The notes: a model not told the origin generated them from the sequence alone. A DNA stretch of 64,000 nt from a bacterium (GCA_017405875.1 JAFQZM010000022.1:1-64000); one strand, 5' to 3'; positions 1 through 9,649 are shown, counted from the first letter of the stretch. Made by a program: numbers and translations.

Positions 1-2088
1 GAAATCTGGCAGATGGCAACCGTAAATAACGCTGCTGCGCTCAGAATACTCGATGTTACCGGTGCAATCAGACCGGGACTTGTCGGAGATATAGTCGTTT
101 TCGACGCTCAAGGTGCGGAAAATCCGTACAGAGCCGTTATCGAAGGTCACGAAAAGAAAGTTGCTCTCGTGCTTAGAGGCGGCAAAGTGCTCTACGGTGA
201 CGAGAATGTCGTAGCTGCACTTGATACTAAAAACGAATGTGAAAAACTTTCGGTCTGCGGTGTCGACAAAAAAGTCTGCGTAAAAGAAACCGGAATGAGC
301 CTTTCTGATTTCCAAAGCAAAAACAGCGACCAGTACAAACTTTTCTACTGCGGAACTCCGGATGACGAGCCGACATGTGTTCCGAAACGTACGAGAAGTC
401 AGGATGAATCCATTCCTTACTCCGGTCCTGAAGACGGCGACAAGGATGGTGACGGAATCGCTGACGAAGACGATAACTGCCCTGACATTTTCAACCCGAT
501 CCGTCCTGTAGATAACGGCAAACAGGCAGATTCCGACGGTGACGGAGTAGGTGATGTGTGTGATCCGTGTCCGCTCGATAAAAACAAAAGCGACTGTGAT
601 CCCATAGATTTTGACGACAAGGACGGTGACGGCATCATCAACGCATTCGACAACTGCCCGTTCAAATCCAATCCGGGTCAGGAGGATTCAGACCTTAACG
701 GTATCGGCGACGCATGTGAAAAGATAGCCGAAGAGGTTACGATTTATGAAATCAAGCAGAAAAATGTGGATGAAGGCACATATGTTAAAGTAGAAGGAAT
801 CGTCACAGCCTACAATTCGTCGAAAAAGAATTTCTTTATTCAGGTTGCAGCGGCTGATCAGGACAGCACTTTGAAAGAGAAGTATAGCGGACTTTACATC
901 TTCAACTCGACCAAGGCAGTGGCAGTAGGCGACAGAGTAAAGGTCACGGGAACGCTGCAGTTCTACAAAGACAGCGGAAATTCTGAAATTATTGAGATTT
1001 CAAAAGTCAAAAACGTTGAGATCGTATCGTCGAACAATGCTCTTCCGGCTTTTGTCACGGTCGATCCTGCAAAGGTCAAAAACGGCGGCGAACTGAAAGA
1101 CGCATACAACGGCGTTCTTGTAAAAGTCGAAAACGTCAACGTAACAGAAGAAGCCGATTCATACAAAGTTTTCGGCGTTGCGGACGGACTCAAGGTCGAT
1201 GACGATTTCTATTCCTACGAAGATCCTGCTGTCGGCACACACTTCTCGCTGCTGCGCGGCGTTTTAGGCGATACTTTCGGTTATTCAAAAATCCTTCCGA
1301 GATCGGCAGAAGATTTCGTGATTTACGACTGCACCGTTTCAGGCTGCGAAAACTCTTGGGAAAAATGCGATGCAACACTCGGCTGCATTGCGAAAGATGG
1401 TTTCTGCAATTCAAAAGCGGAATGTCCGGCAGTCGACAAAGTCTGTGATACGGCTGATACGCACACATGTATCGACGGCGACCCTTGCGAGGATGTGGCT
1501 TGCGACGACAGTTATCAGCAGTGCGATGCAACTATAAGCCAGTGTGTTTTACAGGACGGAAAATGTGCAGTTAACTCTGACTGTGCGGCAGCAGAAAGAT
1601 GTAATACGGCAACGCACGAATGTGAAGAAATCACTTCAATTATCCCGAACGGCGGTTTTGAAGATTGGAGCGACGGATGGCCTACAAGCTGGAAAGGAGA
1701 AAAAACGACTATCGCCAAATCGAGAGTTTCTAAAGAAACAACAACCGGCCCCTCAGGAGCAGAAACTTCCGTATTGAAAATGGTGGGAACAAAAGGCAGT
1801 AACTCCATAATTTCCACAAAACCGTTTTCTATTGCGGCAGAAACAGAAGAAGACCACTATTCATGCACATATTACGCCAAAGGAACTACAAAAATAGCCG
1901 TCAGAACTTTCCTCAACAGCAGCTTGAGCAATATGTCGGACTATGAAGAACTTACCGATTCTTGGAAAAAAATGACCTATACTTTTACTATTGGCTCCGC
2001 TGTGGAAGACTTCGAGTTTCTCATTTATATTCCAAAATCTGAAGGCGATTATGCTGTTGTTGACGACCTTATCTGCACAAAAGACTAG
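1..2088 (+). CDS. secreted amidohydrolase C-terminus fused to TSP3 and Cys-rich modules (5' partial)
   Basis: The frame is open from base 1, so the gene starts upstream of the window. The first 70 or so codons match the closing strands of a metal-dependent amidohydrolase: RPGLVGDIVVFD followed by LRGGKVLYGD. The metal-binding barrel would lie off the left edge. Then come thrombospondin type 3 repeats (DKDGDGIADEDDNCP and relatives, about bases 430-720), which bind calcium in known proteins; an OB-fold-like segment (about 740-1320, VKVEGIVTAYN); a Cys-rich stretch (about 1325-1640); and a C-terminal carbohydrate-binding-like sandwich beginning NGGFEDWSDGWPTSW. The modules suggest an exported or surface enzyme. 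The fold call is firm; the substrate is unknown. The ATG at base 13 is only an internal methionine. Confidence 0.75.
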   Translation, partial: EIWQMATVNNAAALRILDVTGAIRPGLVGDIVVFDAQGAENPYRAVIEGHEKKVALVLRGGKVLYGDENVVAALDTKNECEKLSVCGVDKKVCVKETGMSLSDFQSKNSDQYKLFYCGTPDDEPTCVPKRTRSQDESIPYSGPEDGDKDGDGIADEDDNCPDIFNPIRPVDNGKQADSDGDGVGDVCDPCPLDKNKSDCDPIDFDDKDGDGIINAFDNCPFKSNPGQEDSDLNGIGDACEKIAEEVTIYEIKQKNVDEGTYVKVEGIVTAYNSSKKNFFIQVAAADQDSTLKEKYSGLYIFNSTKAVAVGDRVKVTGTLQFYKDSGNSEIIEISKVKNVEIVSSNNALPAFVTVDPAKVKNGGELKDAYNGVLVKVENVNVTEEADSYKVFGVADGLKVDDDFYSYEDPAVGTHFSLLRGVLGDTFGYSKILPRSAEDFVIYDCTVSGCENSWEKCDATLGCIAKDGFCNSKAECPAVDKVCDTADTHTCIDGDPCEDVACDDSYQQCDATISQCVLQDGKCAVNSDCAAAERCNTATHECEEITSIIPNGGFEDWSDGWPTSWKGEKTTIAKSRVSKETTTGPSGAETSVLKMVGTKGSNSIISTKPFSIAAETEEDHYSCTYYAKGTTKIAVRTFLNSSLSNMSDYEELTDSWKKMTYTFTIGSAVEDFEFLIYIPKSEGDYAVVDDLICTKD

Positions 2089-2160
2089 TCTGAACAGATT
2101 TTGTAAAGATATTTTTCAATAAAAATTCACTTTAAAAACTTTTTTAACCCGACTCTTCAT

Positions 2161-2177
2161 TGTAAAATTTTTTTACA
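2161..2177. promoter_or_regulatory. palindrome upstream of hisC (operator or activator-site candidate)
   Basis: TGTAAAA and TTTTACA form 7-base arms around TTT, in the 187-base gap between the amidohydrolase gene and hisC. The site lies about 40 bases upstream of the -24 element of a putative sigma-54 promoter, where it could be an activator or repressor site. It could also be a weak terminator hairpin for the upstream gene, although it is AT-rich. Confidence 0.3.
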
Positions 2178-2218
2178 TTGTTTTTGGCGAAAAATTCAGT
2201 CAAATCAAATGGTTGTAG

Positions 2219-2233
2219 TGGCACATTTTTTGC
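2219..2233 (+). promoter_or_regulatory. sigma-54 type (-24/-12) promoter candidate for hisC
   Basis: TGGCAC, five bases, TTGC: both invariant dinucleotides are present, GG at -24 and GC at -12, with ten bases between them, matching the sigma-54 consensus TGGCAC-N5-TTGC. The hisC ATG is 43 bases beyond the element. No competing sigma-70 promoter was obvious in this gap. Confidence 0.5.
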
Positions 2234-2275
2234 TTATTCTTGCCGATTTTTTGTTTTTTAACTTTGGGAAAAAAG

Positions 2276-3406
2276 ATGAAAGGAACTGCTTGTTACAGTA
2301 AGACTGAAAGAAATTTCGCTTCCGATTTTATAGAAAATTTAGAGCCTTATTCGCCGATTTCAAGCCGCGACAAAATCGTTTCGGGGCTTGCGAACTGCGA
2401 TCTTCCACCTTTAAAACTCGACTGGAACGAATCGACTCTTCCGCCGTCAGTAGCCGTTAAAAACGCAATAATAAATGCTTTAGCCTGCAACGACAATCTG
2501 CTCAACTGGTATCCAGAGCTTTCGAGCAAGGAGCTCCGCCGCAAACTGGCGGCATATTCAGGACGTGCTATGGAAGAGATACTCGTCACGAACGGAAGCG
2601 ACGACGCACTTGATCTTATCTGCAAGGTTTTTCTCGATCCGAAAGACGAAGTCGTCGTTCCTTATCCGACATATACGCACTTTCTGACTTATATCCACAC
2701 CCGCGGTGCTGTCGTCAAAAAGGTCGAAACGCCTGATCCTTTCAAGCCGGACATCGCTTCGGTCCTTGAAAACGTAACTCCTGCGACAAAGATGATCTAC
2801 GTTGTCAATCCGAACAATCCGACGGGCGTGCTGCTTTCAAAACAGCAGATCGCGACGCTCTGCTCGATCGCAAGCCACTGCGTCGTTATCGTTGACGAGG
2901 CATACTTTGAATTTGCGGGCGAAACGGTTCTCGATCTCATCGATACTTATCCGAACCTCATCGTCACGAGAACTTTCTCGAAAGCGTGGGCTTTGGCAGG
3001 ACTCAGAGTAGGCTACCTTCTTACGAATCTTTCGCTAATCGCGCAGCTTTCGAAAGTCCTCAATCCGAAAAGTGTCAGCGTTTTAGCTCAGATCGCAGCG
3101 ACAGCCGCACTTGATGACAAGCAGTATATGGAAAAATACGTTGCCGATGTCAAAAACAGCAAACTCGCAATGCTTGATTTTTTCCGCAAACGCGGGATCA
3201 CAGCTTTTGACAGCCGCGCAAACTACATCATGGTTCAGCATCCGCATCTGCCGAAACTCCTTGAAGAAATGGAGCATGAAAATATTTTCGTCCGCGACAG
3301 AAGCTCATTCAAAATGCTTCCCGGCTTCTTCAGAGTCACTTTGGGCGACCATCTCCAGACCGAAGACTTTCTTGCGAGAATGGCGAAAGTTCTCGACAGA
3401 GTGTAA
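2276..3406 (+). CDS. hisC: histidinol-phosphate aminotransferase
   Basis: A PLP-dependent fold type I aminotransferase of 376 residues that converts imidazole-acetol phosphate and glutamate to histidinol phosphate in histidine synthesis. Family marks are LDWNES near the N-terminus, VTNGSDDALDL, YVVNPNNPTG, IVDEAYFEF and the PLP lysine in TRTFSKAWALAGLRVGY (K236). The ATG at 2276 is preferred over the in-frame TTG at 2240 because the family begins near KGTACYS and a GGGA stretch lies just upstream. No other his gene is next to it, so it is an orphan and could also serve aromatic amino acid transamination. A sigma-54 type promoter appears to precede it. Confidence 0.88.
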   Translation: MKGTACYSKTERNFASDFIENLEPYSPISSRDKIVSGLANCDLPPLKLDWNESTLPPSVAVKNAIINALACNDNLLNWYPELSSKELRRKLAAYSGRAMEEILVTNGSDDALDLICKVFLDPKDEVVVPYPTYTHFLTYIHTRGAVVKKVETPDPFKPDIASVLENVTPATKMIYVVNPNNPTGVLLSKQQIATLCSIASHCVVIVDEAYFEFAGETVLDLIDTYPNLIVTRTFSKAWALAGLRVGYLLTNLSLIAQLSKVLNPKSVSVLAQIAATAALDDKQYMEKYVADVKNSKLAMLDFFRKRGITAFDSRANYIMVQHPHLPKLLEEMEHENIFVRDRSSFKMLPGFFRVTLGDHLQTEDFLARMAKVLDRV

Positions 3407-3502
3407 TCCTCATCCAAACCCAATTAATTTTATAAAAATTTTTTGTATATTATAAATTCTTGAGTACCATTCCGCGTCTGTTTTTTTGATTCGGTGGTTT
3501 TG

Positions 3503-4726
3503 ATGGTTCCGGGAATTTCAAACAAAAATCTGCTTCTTATAGTTTCAGGCGGTATTGCCGCATATAAATCGGTCTACCTTCTGCGCGAACTCACAAAGCT
3601 CGGTGCGTCGGTGCAGGTAGTAGGAACTGAAAATTCGCTCAATTTCATCGGAAAATCGACTTGGGAGGCTCTTTCGGGCAAAACTCCGCTTTTCGATTCT
3701 TTCGAAACTTTCGATTCTTCGAAGATAACACACATCACGCTTGCTCAGGATGTCGATGCCGTTATTGTAGCTCCCGCAACAGCAAATTTGATTGCGAAAG
3801 CGGCGTGCGGAATAGCTGATGATCTTGCTTCGACGATCCTTGCTGCGGCTACTGCTCCGGTTCTTTTCGCTCCGGCGATGAATACGGCGATGTTTGAAAA
3901 TCCTGCCAATCTTGAAAATATCGACCGGCTGAAAAAGCGTGAAAACGTTCATTTCGCTGATCCTGAAAGCGGCATTCTTGCCTGCGGAACGAGCGGAAAG
4001 GGCAGGATGGCGGAACCCGAAGAGATAATTTTCAAACTCGAAGAGATCTTCTATCCCGTTAAAAAAAGCGGCGTCAAGTGGCTCGTTACCGGCGGCGCGA
4101 CGAGAGAATATCTCGATCCGGTCCGTTTTGTGACGAACGGTTCTTCGGGAAAAACCGGTTTTGCCGTTTCCGAAGCGGCTCTTAAATCGGGCGGAGAGGT
4201 CACTTTCGTAGGCGTCAACGCGGCTCCGAAATTCAATCCGGGCTACTCTCTGATAAAGACTGTGACTGCGGCTGAAACTGCCGAAGTGGTTGAAAACAAC
4301 GTTAAAGATGCCGATATTTTCGTGATGAGTGCCGCTATCGCCGATTATTCACCGAAAAAGAGCGATCAGAAAATCAAAAAAGGAGAAAACTCGGTAACTG
4401 CTGAATTTTTCAGAACAAAAGACATCCTTGCCGAGTCGGCGAACTGGACAAAGCCGGAAGCTGTGAGAATCGGTTTTGCGGCAGAGACCGAAAATCTTGA
4501 AGAGAACGCGCGGAAAAAACTCGAGAAAAAGCAGCTTGATTTCGTTGTGGCAAATCAGGTTACGGCTGAGTTTAATCCTTTCGGCGCAGATACCAACACG
4601 GTGAAAATCGTCTTTGCAGACCGCGTTGAAGAATTTAAAAATATAGAAAAATCGCAACTTGCCGATATTATTGTTAAAAACGCTTTAAATCTGTATGAGG
4701 TCAAGCGCAATGGCAGAAAAAACTAA
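3503..4726 (+). CDS. coaBC: bifunctional phosphopantothenoylcysteine decarboxylase / phosphopantothenate-cysteine ligase
   Basis: Catalyses two consecutive steps of coenzyme A synthesis: ligation of cysteine to 4'-phosphopantothenate, then decarboxylation to 4'-phosphopantetheine. The N-terminal CoaC flavodoxin-like half shows GGIAAYKS (about residue 16), PATANLIAK and the substrate-recognition clamp PAMNTAMF (from residue 124). The C-terminal CoaB half starts at TGGATREYLDPVRFVTN (from residue 196) and includes SAAIADYSP. The length of 407 residues is usual for the fusion. GGTGG precedes the ATG at 3503; an in-frame GTG at 3494 is the alternative. The 3' end overlaps the DtxR-type gene by 17 bases, suggesting coupling. 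coaD lies 5 kb downstream on the same strand. Confidence 0.92.
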   Translation: MVPGISNKNLLLIVSGGIAAYKSVYLLRELTKLGASVQVVGTENSLNFIGKSTWEALSGKTPLFDSFETFDSSKITHITLAQDVDAVIVAPATANLIAKAACGIADDLASTILAAATAPVLFAPAMNTAMFENPANLENIDRLKKRENVHFADPESGILACGTSGKGRMAEPEEIIFKLEEIFYPVKKSGVKWLVTGGATREYLDPVRFVTNGSSGKTGFAVSEAALKSGGEVTFVGVNAAPKFNPGYSLIKTVTAAETAEVVENNVKDADIFVMSAAIADYSPKKSDQKIKKGENSVTAEFFRTKDILAESANWTKPEAVRIGFAAETENLEENARKKLEKKQLDFVVANQVTAEFNPFGADTNTVKIVFADRVEEFKNIEKSQLADIIVKNALNLYEVKRNGRKN

Positions 4727-5156
4727 CGATAAAAACCTGACTTCGACTCAGGAAGATTACCTTGAGGCTATCCTCGAACTTACCGAAAAAAGGGTAGTGG
4801 CGAGAAACATGGAGCTTTCGAGCAAACTGGGTGTGCGCCGCGCGACAGTCACAAGAGCGCTCAAACTTCTGACGCAGAAAGGGCTTGTCAACCACGAAAT
4901 GAACGGATATGTCACTTTGACCGACGAAGGAAAGGCTATAGCAGAGGATATTTCTGCCAGACATGAGCTTTTCAAACATTTTTTCAGGGATATTCTCAAC
5001 CTTGAAGAAGACGAAGCTGACGAAGTCGCATGCAAAATCGAGCACACGGTTTCGGGAAACGCTCTGCAAAAGTTCAGGCTTTTTATAAAACGCGCCGATG
5101 AATGCGAAGGCAAGTGCCCGAATTCATTGAAATTGAAGAAGGAAGAGGTCGAATAA
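4710..5156 (+). CDS. DtxR/MntR-family metal-dependent transcriptional regulator
   Basis: A 148-residue winged-helix repressor resembling DtxR/MntR/IdeR proteins, which sense Fe(II) or Mn(II) and repress metal uptake genes. LTSTQEDYLEAILEL opens the helix-turn-helix domain, SSKLGVRRATVTRALKLLTQKGLV carries the recognition helix, and RHELFKHFFRDILNL and EHTVS fit the metal-binding and dimerisation region. It lacks a C-terminal SH3-like domain, so it is of the short MntR type. The ATG at 4710 follows GAGG at 4697-4700; an in-frame ATG at 4695 is possible. It overlaps the end of coaBC, and its stop overlaps the next start as TAATG. Its targets are not evident here. Confidence 0.82.
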   Translation: MAEKTNDKNLTSTQEDYLEAILELTEKRVVARNMELSSKLGVRRATVTRALKLLTQKGLVNHEMNGYVTLTDEGKAIAEDISARHELFKHFFRDILNLEEDEADEVACKIEHTVSGNALQKFRLFIKRADECEGKCPNSLKLKKEEVE

Positions 5157-5815
5157 TGGAAAAAGAGTTTCTTCCCGGGGAAACAGTGATTCTGTCCGGT
5201 GAAATTTCGCTGAACCTTTTTCTGATAAAGCACGGCAGCGTGAAACTTGAAGGAAACGGGGAGAGTTTTTTCCTTTCCGAAGACGATTTTTTCGGCGAAG
5301 AAGGGTGTTTTTTCGGAAAACCGGCTAAATTCAGCGTTACGGCAAGGGAAGAAACACAGCTTCAGCTTATGGAAAGCGCCGAAGCAGAGGAGTTTTTTGC
5401 CGGAGATCCCAAGGCTGCGTTTGCTCTTTTTATCAAAAATTCGGCGAGAGCGAACGAAAAGGAGAACCCATTGAACGAAATGAGTCCGCAGCATATCAGG
5501 CTTGTTGCCGGCGTTCTTCCTTATGTCGTTAAGAAAGAAGGAAATGATCCGGTTCACGAAGCGGAGATAGACCTTGAAACTCTTGCCGCACAGATAGAAC
5601 TTCCTACTGACAACTTGCTGAATTTGTTGAACTTGTCAAAAATGTTCGGCTATGTTTCGTTTGTTGACGGAAAGATATTTACATGCGGAAAGGATAAGCT
5701 GGCAACGCTTTTTAAAAGATATAACAGGGAAGAGATTTTTGCCGGAGTAAAAGGAGAAAAGGGCATCGGCTCGGTCTCTTTTTTGAATGTTGTGAATCAA
5801 AAGACAAAAATATAA
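5156..5815 (+). CDS. cyclic nucleotide-binding-domain protein (Crp/Fnr-like)
   Basis: 219 residues. The N-terminal 105 or so form a cupin-like cNMP-binding roll: FLPGETVILSGE, FLIKHGSVKLEG, EDDFFGEEGCFFG, FSVTAREETQLQLM. The typical phosphate-binding RxA signature of true cAMP sensors is not evident, so the ligand is uncertain. The C-terminal half (DLETLAAQIELPTDNLLNLLNLSKMFGYVSF) resembles a winged helix but is less standard than Crp. The start at 5156 is fixed by TAATG overlap with the DtxR-type gene and GGAAGAGG upstream. The three-gene chain coaBC, dtxR-like, cNMP-like is probably one transcript. It could be a local regulator of the zinc-ribbon/TPR gene that follows. Confidence 0.65.
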   Translation: MEKEFLPGETVILSGEISLNLFLIKHGSVKLEGNGESFFLSEDDFFGEEGCFFGKPAKFSVTAREETQLQLMESAEAEEFFAGDPKAAFALFIKNSARANEKENPLNEMSPQHIRLVAGVLPYVVKKEGNDPVHEAEIDLETLAAQIELPTDNLLNLLNLSKMFGYVSFVDGKIFTCGKDKLATLFKRYNREEIFAGVKGEKGIGSVSFLNVVNQKTKI

Positions 5816-5836
5816 ACTTTGGAGAAGGTGGTAACA

Positions 5837-8800
5837 ATGAAAATCGTATGTCCTCACTGCAGTACGAACTATCAGATAGACGATTCGAAAGTTCCGGAGA
5901 AGGGACTTCCTGTAAAATGCTCTGTCTGCGGAAACAAGTTCAGAGTATTCAGGGAACAGGAAGAAGAAAAGCCGGAACCTCCGAAAGAAGAGGAGATTCT
6001 GGAAAACAGAAACTCTTCCGATATGGATTCTCTTTTCGATTCGATGCCTGCCAGCAGCAATAAGGCGGCTAACGATCTCGATGCCCTGCTCGGCGGTGAT
6101 TTCGCTCCTAAACAGCAGGATGAAACTCCTCAGAATGAAGAGAAACCTGAAGAAAACGACGGAATAGAAATCACATCTTACCACGATGAGATATCAGACA
6201 CATCCTCTTCTTCAGATGCGGACAGTGTTTCATTCGGCGGCAGCGGAAAGTCAGATATTGATCTTGCGAACGACCGTTTCGACGCAGACGATGATCTCTT
6301 TTCCGACAATCCTCCTCAGAAACCGGCTGAAGCTGATCCGAATGCAGATGCGCTTTTTTCGGATGCTCCTCAGAAAAGTGCTTCGGCGGATGCTGATTTT
6401 GATGATCTTTTTTCGGATCAACCGCTTAAAAATGAGGCAGGTGCTGCTCAGAAAAAAGAGAACGACCTTTTCGGAGACGATGGAGACGACGATCTTTTCA
6501 GCGATGTTTCTGCCGGTAAAGACAGCGGCTCCGGAGACGACACCGACGATTTCCTGAAAGAGCTTTTCGGAGATGCACCTTCAGCAAAACCACAGCAGAA
6601 CCAGCAGGAACAAAGTCAGAAGATCTACTTCAGAAACAAGCAGACCGGCAAAGTGGTCGGTCCTGTAGATGAATCGCAGGTCGACGAGCTTATGATAAAC
6701 GGCGAAATTACGGAAGACGACGACATCAGCTACGACGGTGTAAACTGGAACGGTGGCGATGCGCCTTCCGCTCCGCAGAGTGCACCTAATTCTTCAAAGC
6801 TTTCCCTCGGTCTCGATCAGGCTGAAGATTCGATGGATTCTCTTCTTTTTGAGGAAGGAACAACGATCAGCAAGGAAAGCAGCGCTGAAGAGATTAATCT
6901 GGATGAAGACGTCAGCAAAGTCGAGCATGTCTATATTCCCGAAGAATTCAACGACACGATGACGGGAATTCAGATAGGCAAGCCGAGAAAAGAGAGAAGG
7001 CGCGGCGGCAGTTCGGCTATGTTTTACATTGCTACTTCCGTTGCAACTCTCGCGATACTTGCGATCGTAATCGGCGGTGCATATTACTTCTATACCAAAC
7101 GCAACAATTCGGCCGATATTCTCGACAACATAAGCGAGCAGATCGCGGTCAATACAGGAACTCTGGCAGATGTCAGAGACGCTCTCGACAAGGATACGCC
7201 GGAAGACTACATCAACAGTATCGGTATTCTGAAACAGTATATAAAACCGGACGATTCGGCTCCCAGCGCTGTCGGTCTTGACGGTCAGGTCAAGATGAAC
7301 CTTCTTATTTCCTACAACAGAAGGATCGAATCTTCATCTTCGATAAACGATAAAATAACTGCTGCAATGAAGAAGGCACCGGGAAATATCGACCTCGTCA
7401 AAGCAAAGGCTCTCTACCTTTACGAGCAGAAGCAGTACGACGAGGCGGCGAAAATCCTGCAGCCTTTTACAGACAAAAACGATCAGGAAGTTTTCTACAT
7501 CCTCGGTCTTCTTGCAAGCGGAAAGCAGGATCTTACAAATGCCGAAAACTTTTTTAACACCGGTTTCATTCAGGGCGGCGGCAAAAGCGTAAAAATCATG
7601 TATGCCCTTGCAAACATGAAATACCAGAACGGAGATGTGCAGTCGGCAATGGCATTCATCAACAGGATAATTTCCGAGTCTCCGAACTACATCAAGGCTT
7701 ATCTCCTCAAATCGAAGATATTGATGAACAGCGACAACAAGCTTGCCGAAGCCGAGAAGTTCCTTAAAAACATAGACAACAACATTATTGCCAAGGCTGA
7801 TGATTCGCAAAAGGCTGAATATTATCAGATGCTTGCAAGTATTTCGACGAGAATGGGCGCATTCAAGGAAGCTATAAAATACTACGAAAAAGCAGTCGAA
7901 ATCAATCAGACAGACACCGAAGCTATAACGAAAATCGCCGATTTCTATGTTCAGATTTCCGATTCGACAAAGGCTATGGAATACTACGATATGGCTCTGA
8001 AAATAGATCCTAAACACGCGGCTTCAATTATCGGAAAGACTGAGATTTACGTTCTGCTCGGTCAGAAGGAGAAAATATACCTCGAACTTGCAAAACTCGA
8101 CATCAAAACTCTTACGAATCCGCAGCTTCTTGCCAGAGTCGCAAAGATATATTCGAATATCGGCGACAAGGCGAAAGCGTTGGAATTTTACGATCTGGCA
8201 ATAAAATCCGATCCTTCCTATGTCGAACCCTATATTGCAAAAGCTCATATTTTATTAGTAGATTTCAACAAGGTCAAAGATCTCGAGCAGATTCTCGTCG
8301 TTCTCGAAAAACTCGGAAAAGACAGGTATCCTTACCATTTGATAAAGGCTATAATCGACCACAAAAACGCCGATTACAAGAGTGCCGCCGAGCATTTCAA
8401 ACAGGCTGATGCAAAGAACTCGGTAGGAGACGAAAGAGTATATTTCTTCTACGGCGAATTCCTCAAAGACCTGAAAAAATATGCCGAAGCGAGCAAAATG
8501 CTTGCAAGAGCGCATAAGATAAATCCCGGAAACTACGATTTTATGCAGTCCTATGTCGACAGTCTCGAAAAGGAAAGAAAGTGGCAGATGATAATATCCA
8601 TGCTTGAGCAGAAAACTTTTGTCGAAAAGAGGATGTACAAAAGCTATGTTTCGCTTGCCAATTCCTATTTCCACGTCAAATCTTATGAAAAAGCGCTCAA
8701 TGCAATAAACAAGGCGCTTGAGCTTGATTCGCAGAGGACGTCGGTTTACTACCTCAAAGCGAAGATTCTCTACACGATGGAGCGTTATCCGGAAGCTGAA

Positions 8801-9649
8801 AAAGAGATTGATACAGCAGTTGTTCTCGACATGAAAAATTTCGACAACTACATGCTTTACGCAAGGATTCTCTCGAAGCGCGGCGACTACAAAGGTGCGG
8901 TCGAAAAGATCGAAGCTGCTGAAAAAATCGATCCTGCAGATCAGGATCTTCTCCTGATGAAAGGCGTTGTTTACAAAAATCTGGACGATTACAGAAGCGC
9001 TCTCAAGTATTTCAACAGAGTTACCGACAATTCTCTGAAGAAAGACGCTTACCTCGAAATCGGAGAAAGTTATCTTCAGCTGGGTAACCGCAGCAAAGCC
9101 ATGGATTACCTCAAAAAAGCGGAAAAGTCGGGCAACCGCGGTGCCGTCAAGCTCCTTGCCGGAATATATTACGAGTCAGGCGATATCAACAAAGCGATAA
9201 ATTACTACAAAAAAGTTCTCGCCGGAAATAAGAAAGATGTCGATTCGATGAGCAAGCTCGGCTATATCTACAAGGAAAGAGGCGATCTTCCGACAGCTCT
9301 GCGTTATTTCCAGCGCTGCCTCAAAAACATCAGCGATCCGAACGAGAAAAGCATGATCCAGGACGAAGTTTACTATATCAAACAGAATATGCCTGCCGGC
9401 AGCTCAACGAGTCCGGCTCCGAAAGCCGAAAAAAGCGGTGATTCCGAAGAGGCGATAGAGGAGGCTGAAGACCTTTACGAAGAGGCTATGTATGTTATTG
9501 ACGAAGATCCTGAAGAGGCTAAACGGCTTTTCCAGGAAGTTATGAAAACAGTCTCCAAAAGCAACGAATTTTACAAAAAGGCTGCAAAAGCTCTCAATAA
9601 AATCAATGCCGAGCAGGAGAAAAAGCAGAAAGAGGGCGAGGCGGAATAA
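5837..9649 (+). CDS. zinc-ribbon (MJ0042) / GYF_2-like / transmembrane / TPR protein
   Basis: A 1270-residue protein. Residues 1-37 form an MJ0042-type zinc ribbon with C5, C8, C28 and C31. A long acidic, Pro/Asp-rich linker follows, with repeated DDLFSD and ADALFSD motifs. A GYF_2-like segment lies at about 262-305 (KIYFRNKQTGKVVGP). One transmembrane helix (about 395-420) is preceded by basic RKERRRGG, which predicts the zinc ribbon in the cytoplasm and the rest in the periplasm. From about residue 470 there are many TPRs (for example AIKYYEKAVEINQTDTEA and KALEFYDLAIKSDPSY). GGAGAAGGTGG precedes the ATG. The layout is common in myxococcal and deltaproteobacterial scaffold proteins; a specific function cannot be assigned. 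The coaD ATG overlaps its stop. Confidence 0.85.
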   Translation: MKIVCPHCSTNYQIDDSKVPEKGLPVKCSVCGNKFRVFREQEEEKPEPPKEEEILENRNSSDMDSLFDSMPASSNKAANDLDALLGGDFAPKQQDETPQNEEKPEENDGIEITSYHDEISDTSSSSDADSVSFGGSGKSDIDLANDRFDADDDLFSDNPPQKPAEADPNADALFSDAPQKSASADADFDDLFSDQPLKNEAGAAQKKENDLFGDDGDDDLFSDVSAGKDSGSGDDTDDFLKELFGDAPSAKPQQNQQEQSQKIYFRNKQTGKVVGPVDESQVDELMINGEITEDDDISYDGVNWNGGDAPSAPQSAPNSSKLSLGLDQAEDSMDSLLFEEGTTISKESSAEEINLDEDVSKVEHVYIPEEFNDTMTGIQIGKPRKERRRGGSSAMFYIATSVATLAILAIVIGGAYYFYTKRNNSADILDNISEQIAVNTGTLADVRDALDKDTPEDYINSIGILKQYIKPDDSAPSAVGLDGQVKMNLLISYNRRIESSSSINDKITAAMKKAPGNIDLVKAKALYLYEQKQYDEAAKILQPFTDKNDQEVFYILGLLASGKQDLTNAENFFNTGFIQGGGKSVKIMYALANMKYQNGDVQSAMAFINRIISESPNYIKAYLLKSKILMNSDNKLAEAEKFLKNIDNNIIAKADDSQKAEYYQMLASISTRMGAFKEAIKYYEKAVEINQTDTEAITKIADFYVQISDSTKAMEYYDMALKIDPKHAASIIGKTEIYVLLGQKEKIYLELAKLDIKTLTNPQLLARVAKIYSNIGDKAKALEFYDLAIKSDPSYVEPYIAKAHILLVDFNKVKDLEQILVVLEKLGKDRYPYHLIKAIIDHKNADYKSAAEHFKQADAKNSVGDERVYFFYGEFLKDLKKYAEASKMLARAHKINPGNYDFMQSYVDSLEKERKWQMIISMLEQKTFVEKRMYKSYVSLANSYFHVKSYEKALNAINKALELDSQRTSVYYLKAKILYTMERYPEAEKEIDTAVVLDMKNFDNYMLYARILSKRGDYKGAVEKIEAAEKIDPADQDLLLMKGVVYKNLDDYRSALKYFNRVTDNSLKKDAYLEIGESYLQLGNRSKAMDYLKKAEKSGNRGAVKLLAGIYYESGDINKAINYYKKVLAGNKKDVDSMSKLGYIYKERGDLPTALRYFQRCLKNISDPNEKSMIQDEVYYIKQNMPAGSSTSPAPKAEKSGDSEEAIEEAEDLYEEAMYVIDEDPEEAKRLFQEVMKTVSKSNEFYKKAAKALNKINAEQEKKQKEGEAE

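Noticed and set aside
4757-5557. 266-codon minus-strand frame
   Set aside because: Spans two well-supported rightward genes (DtxR-type and cNMP-type) and has no recognisable family.
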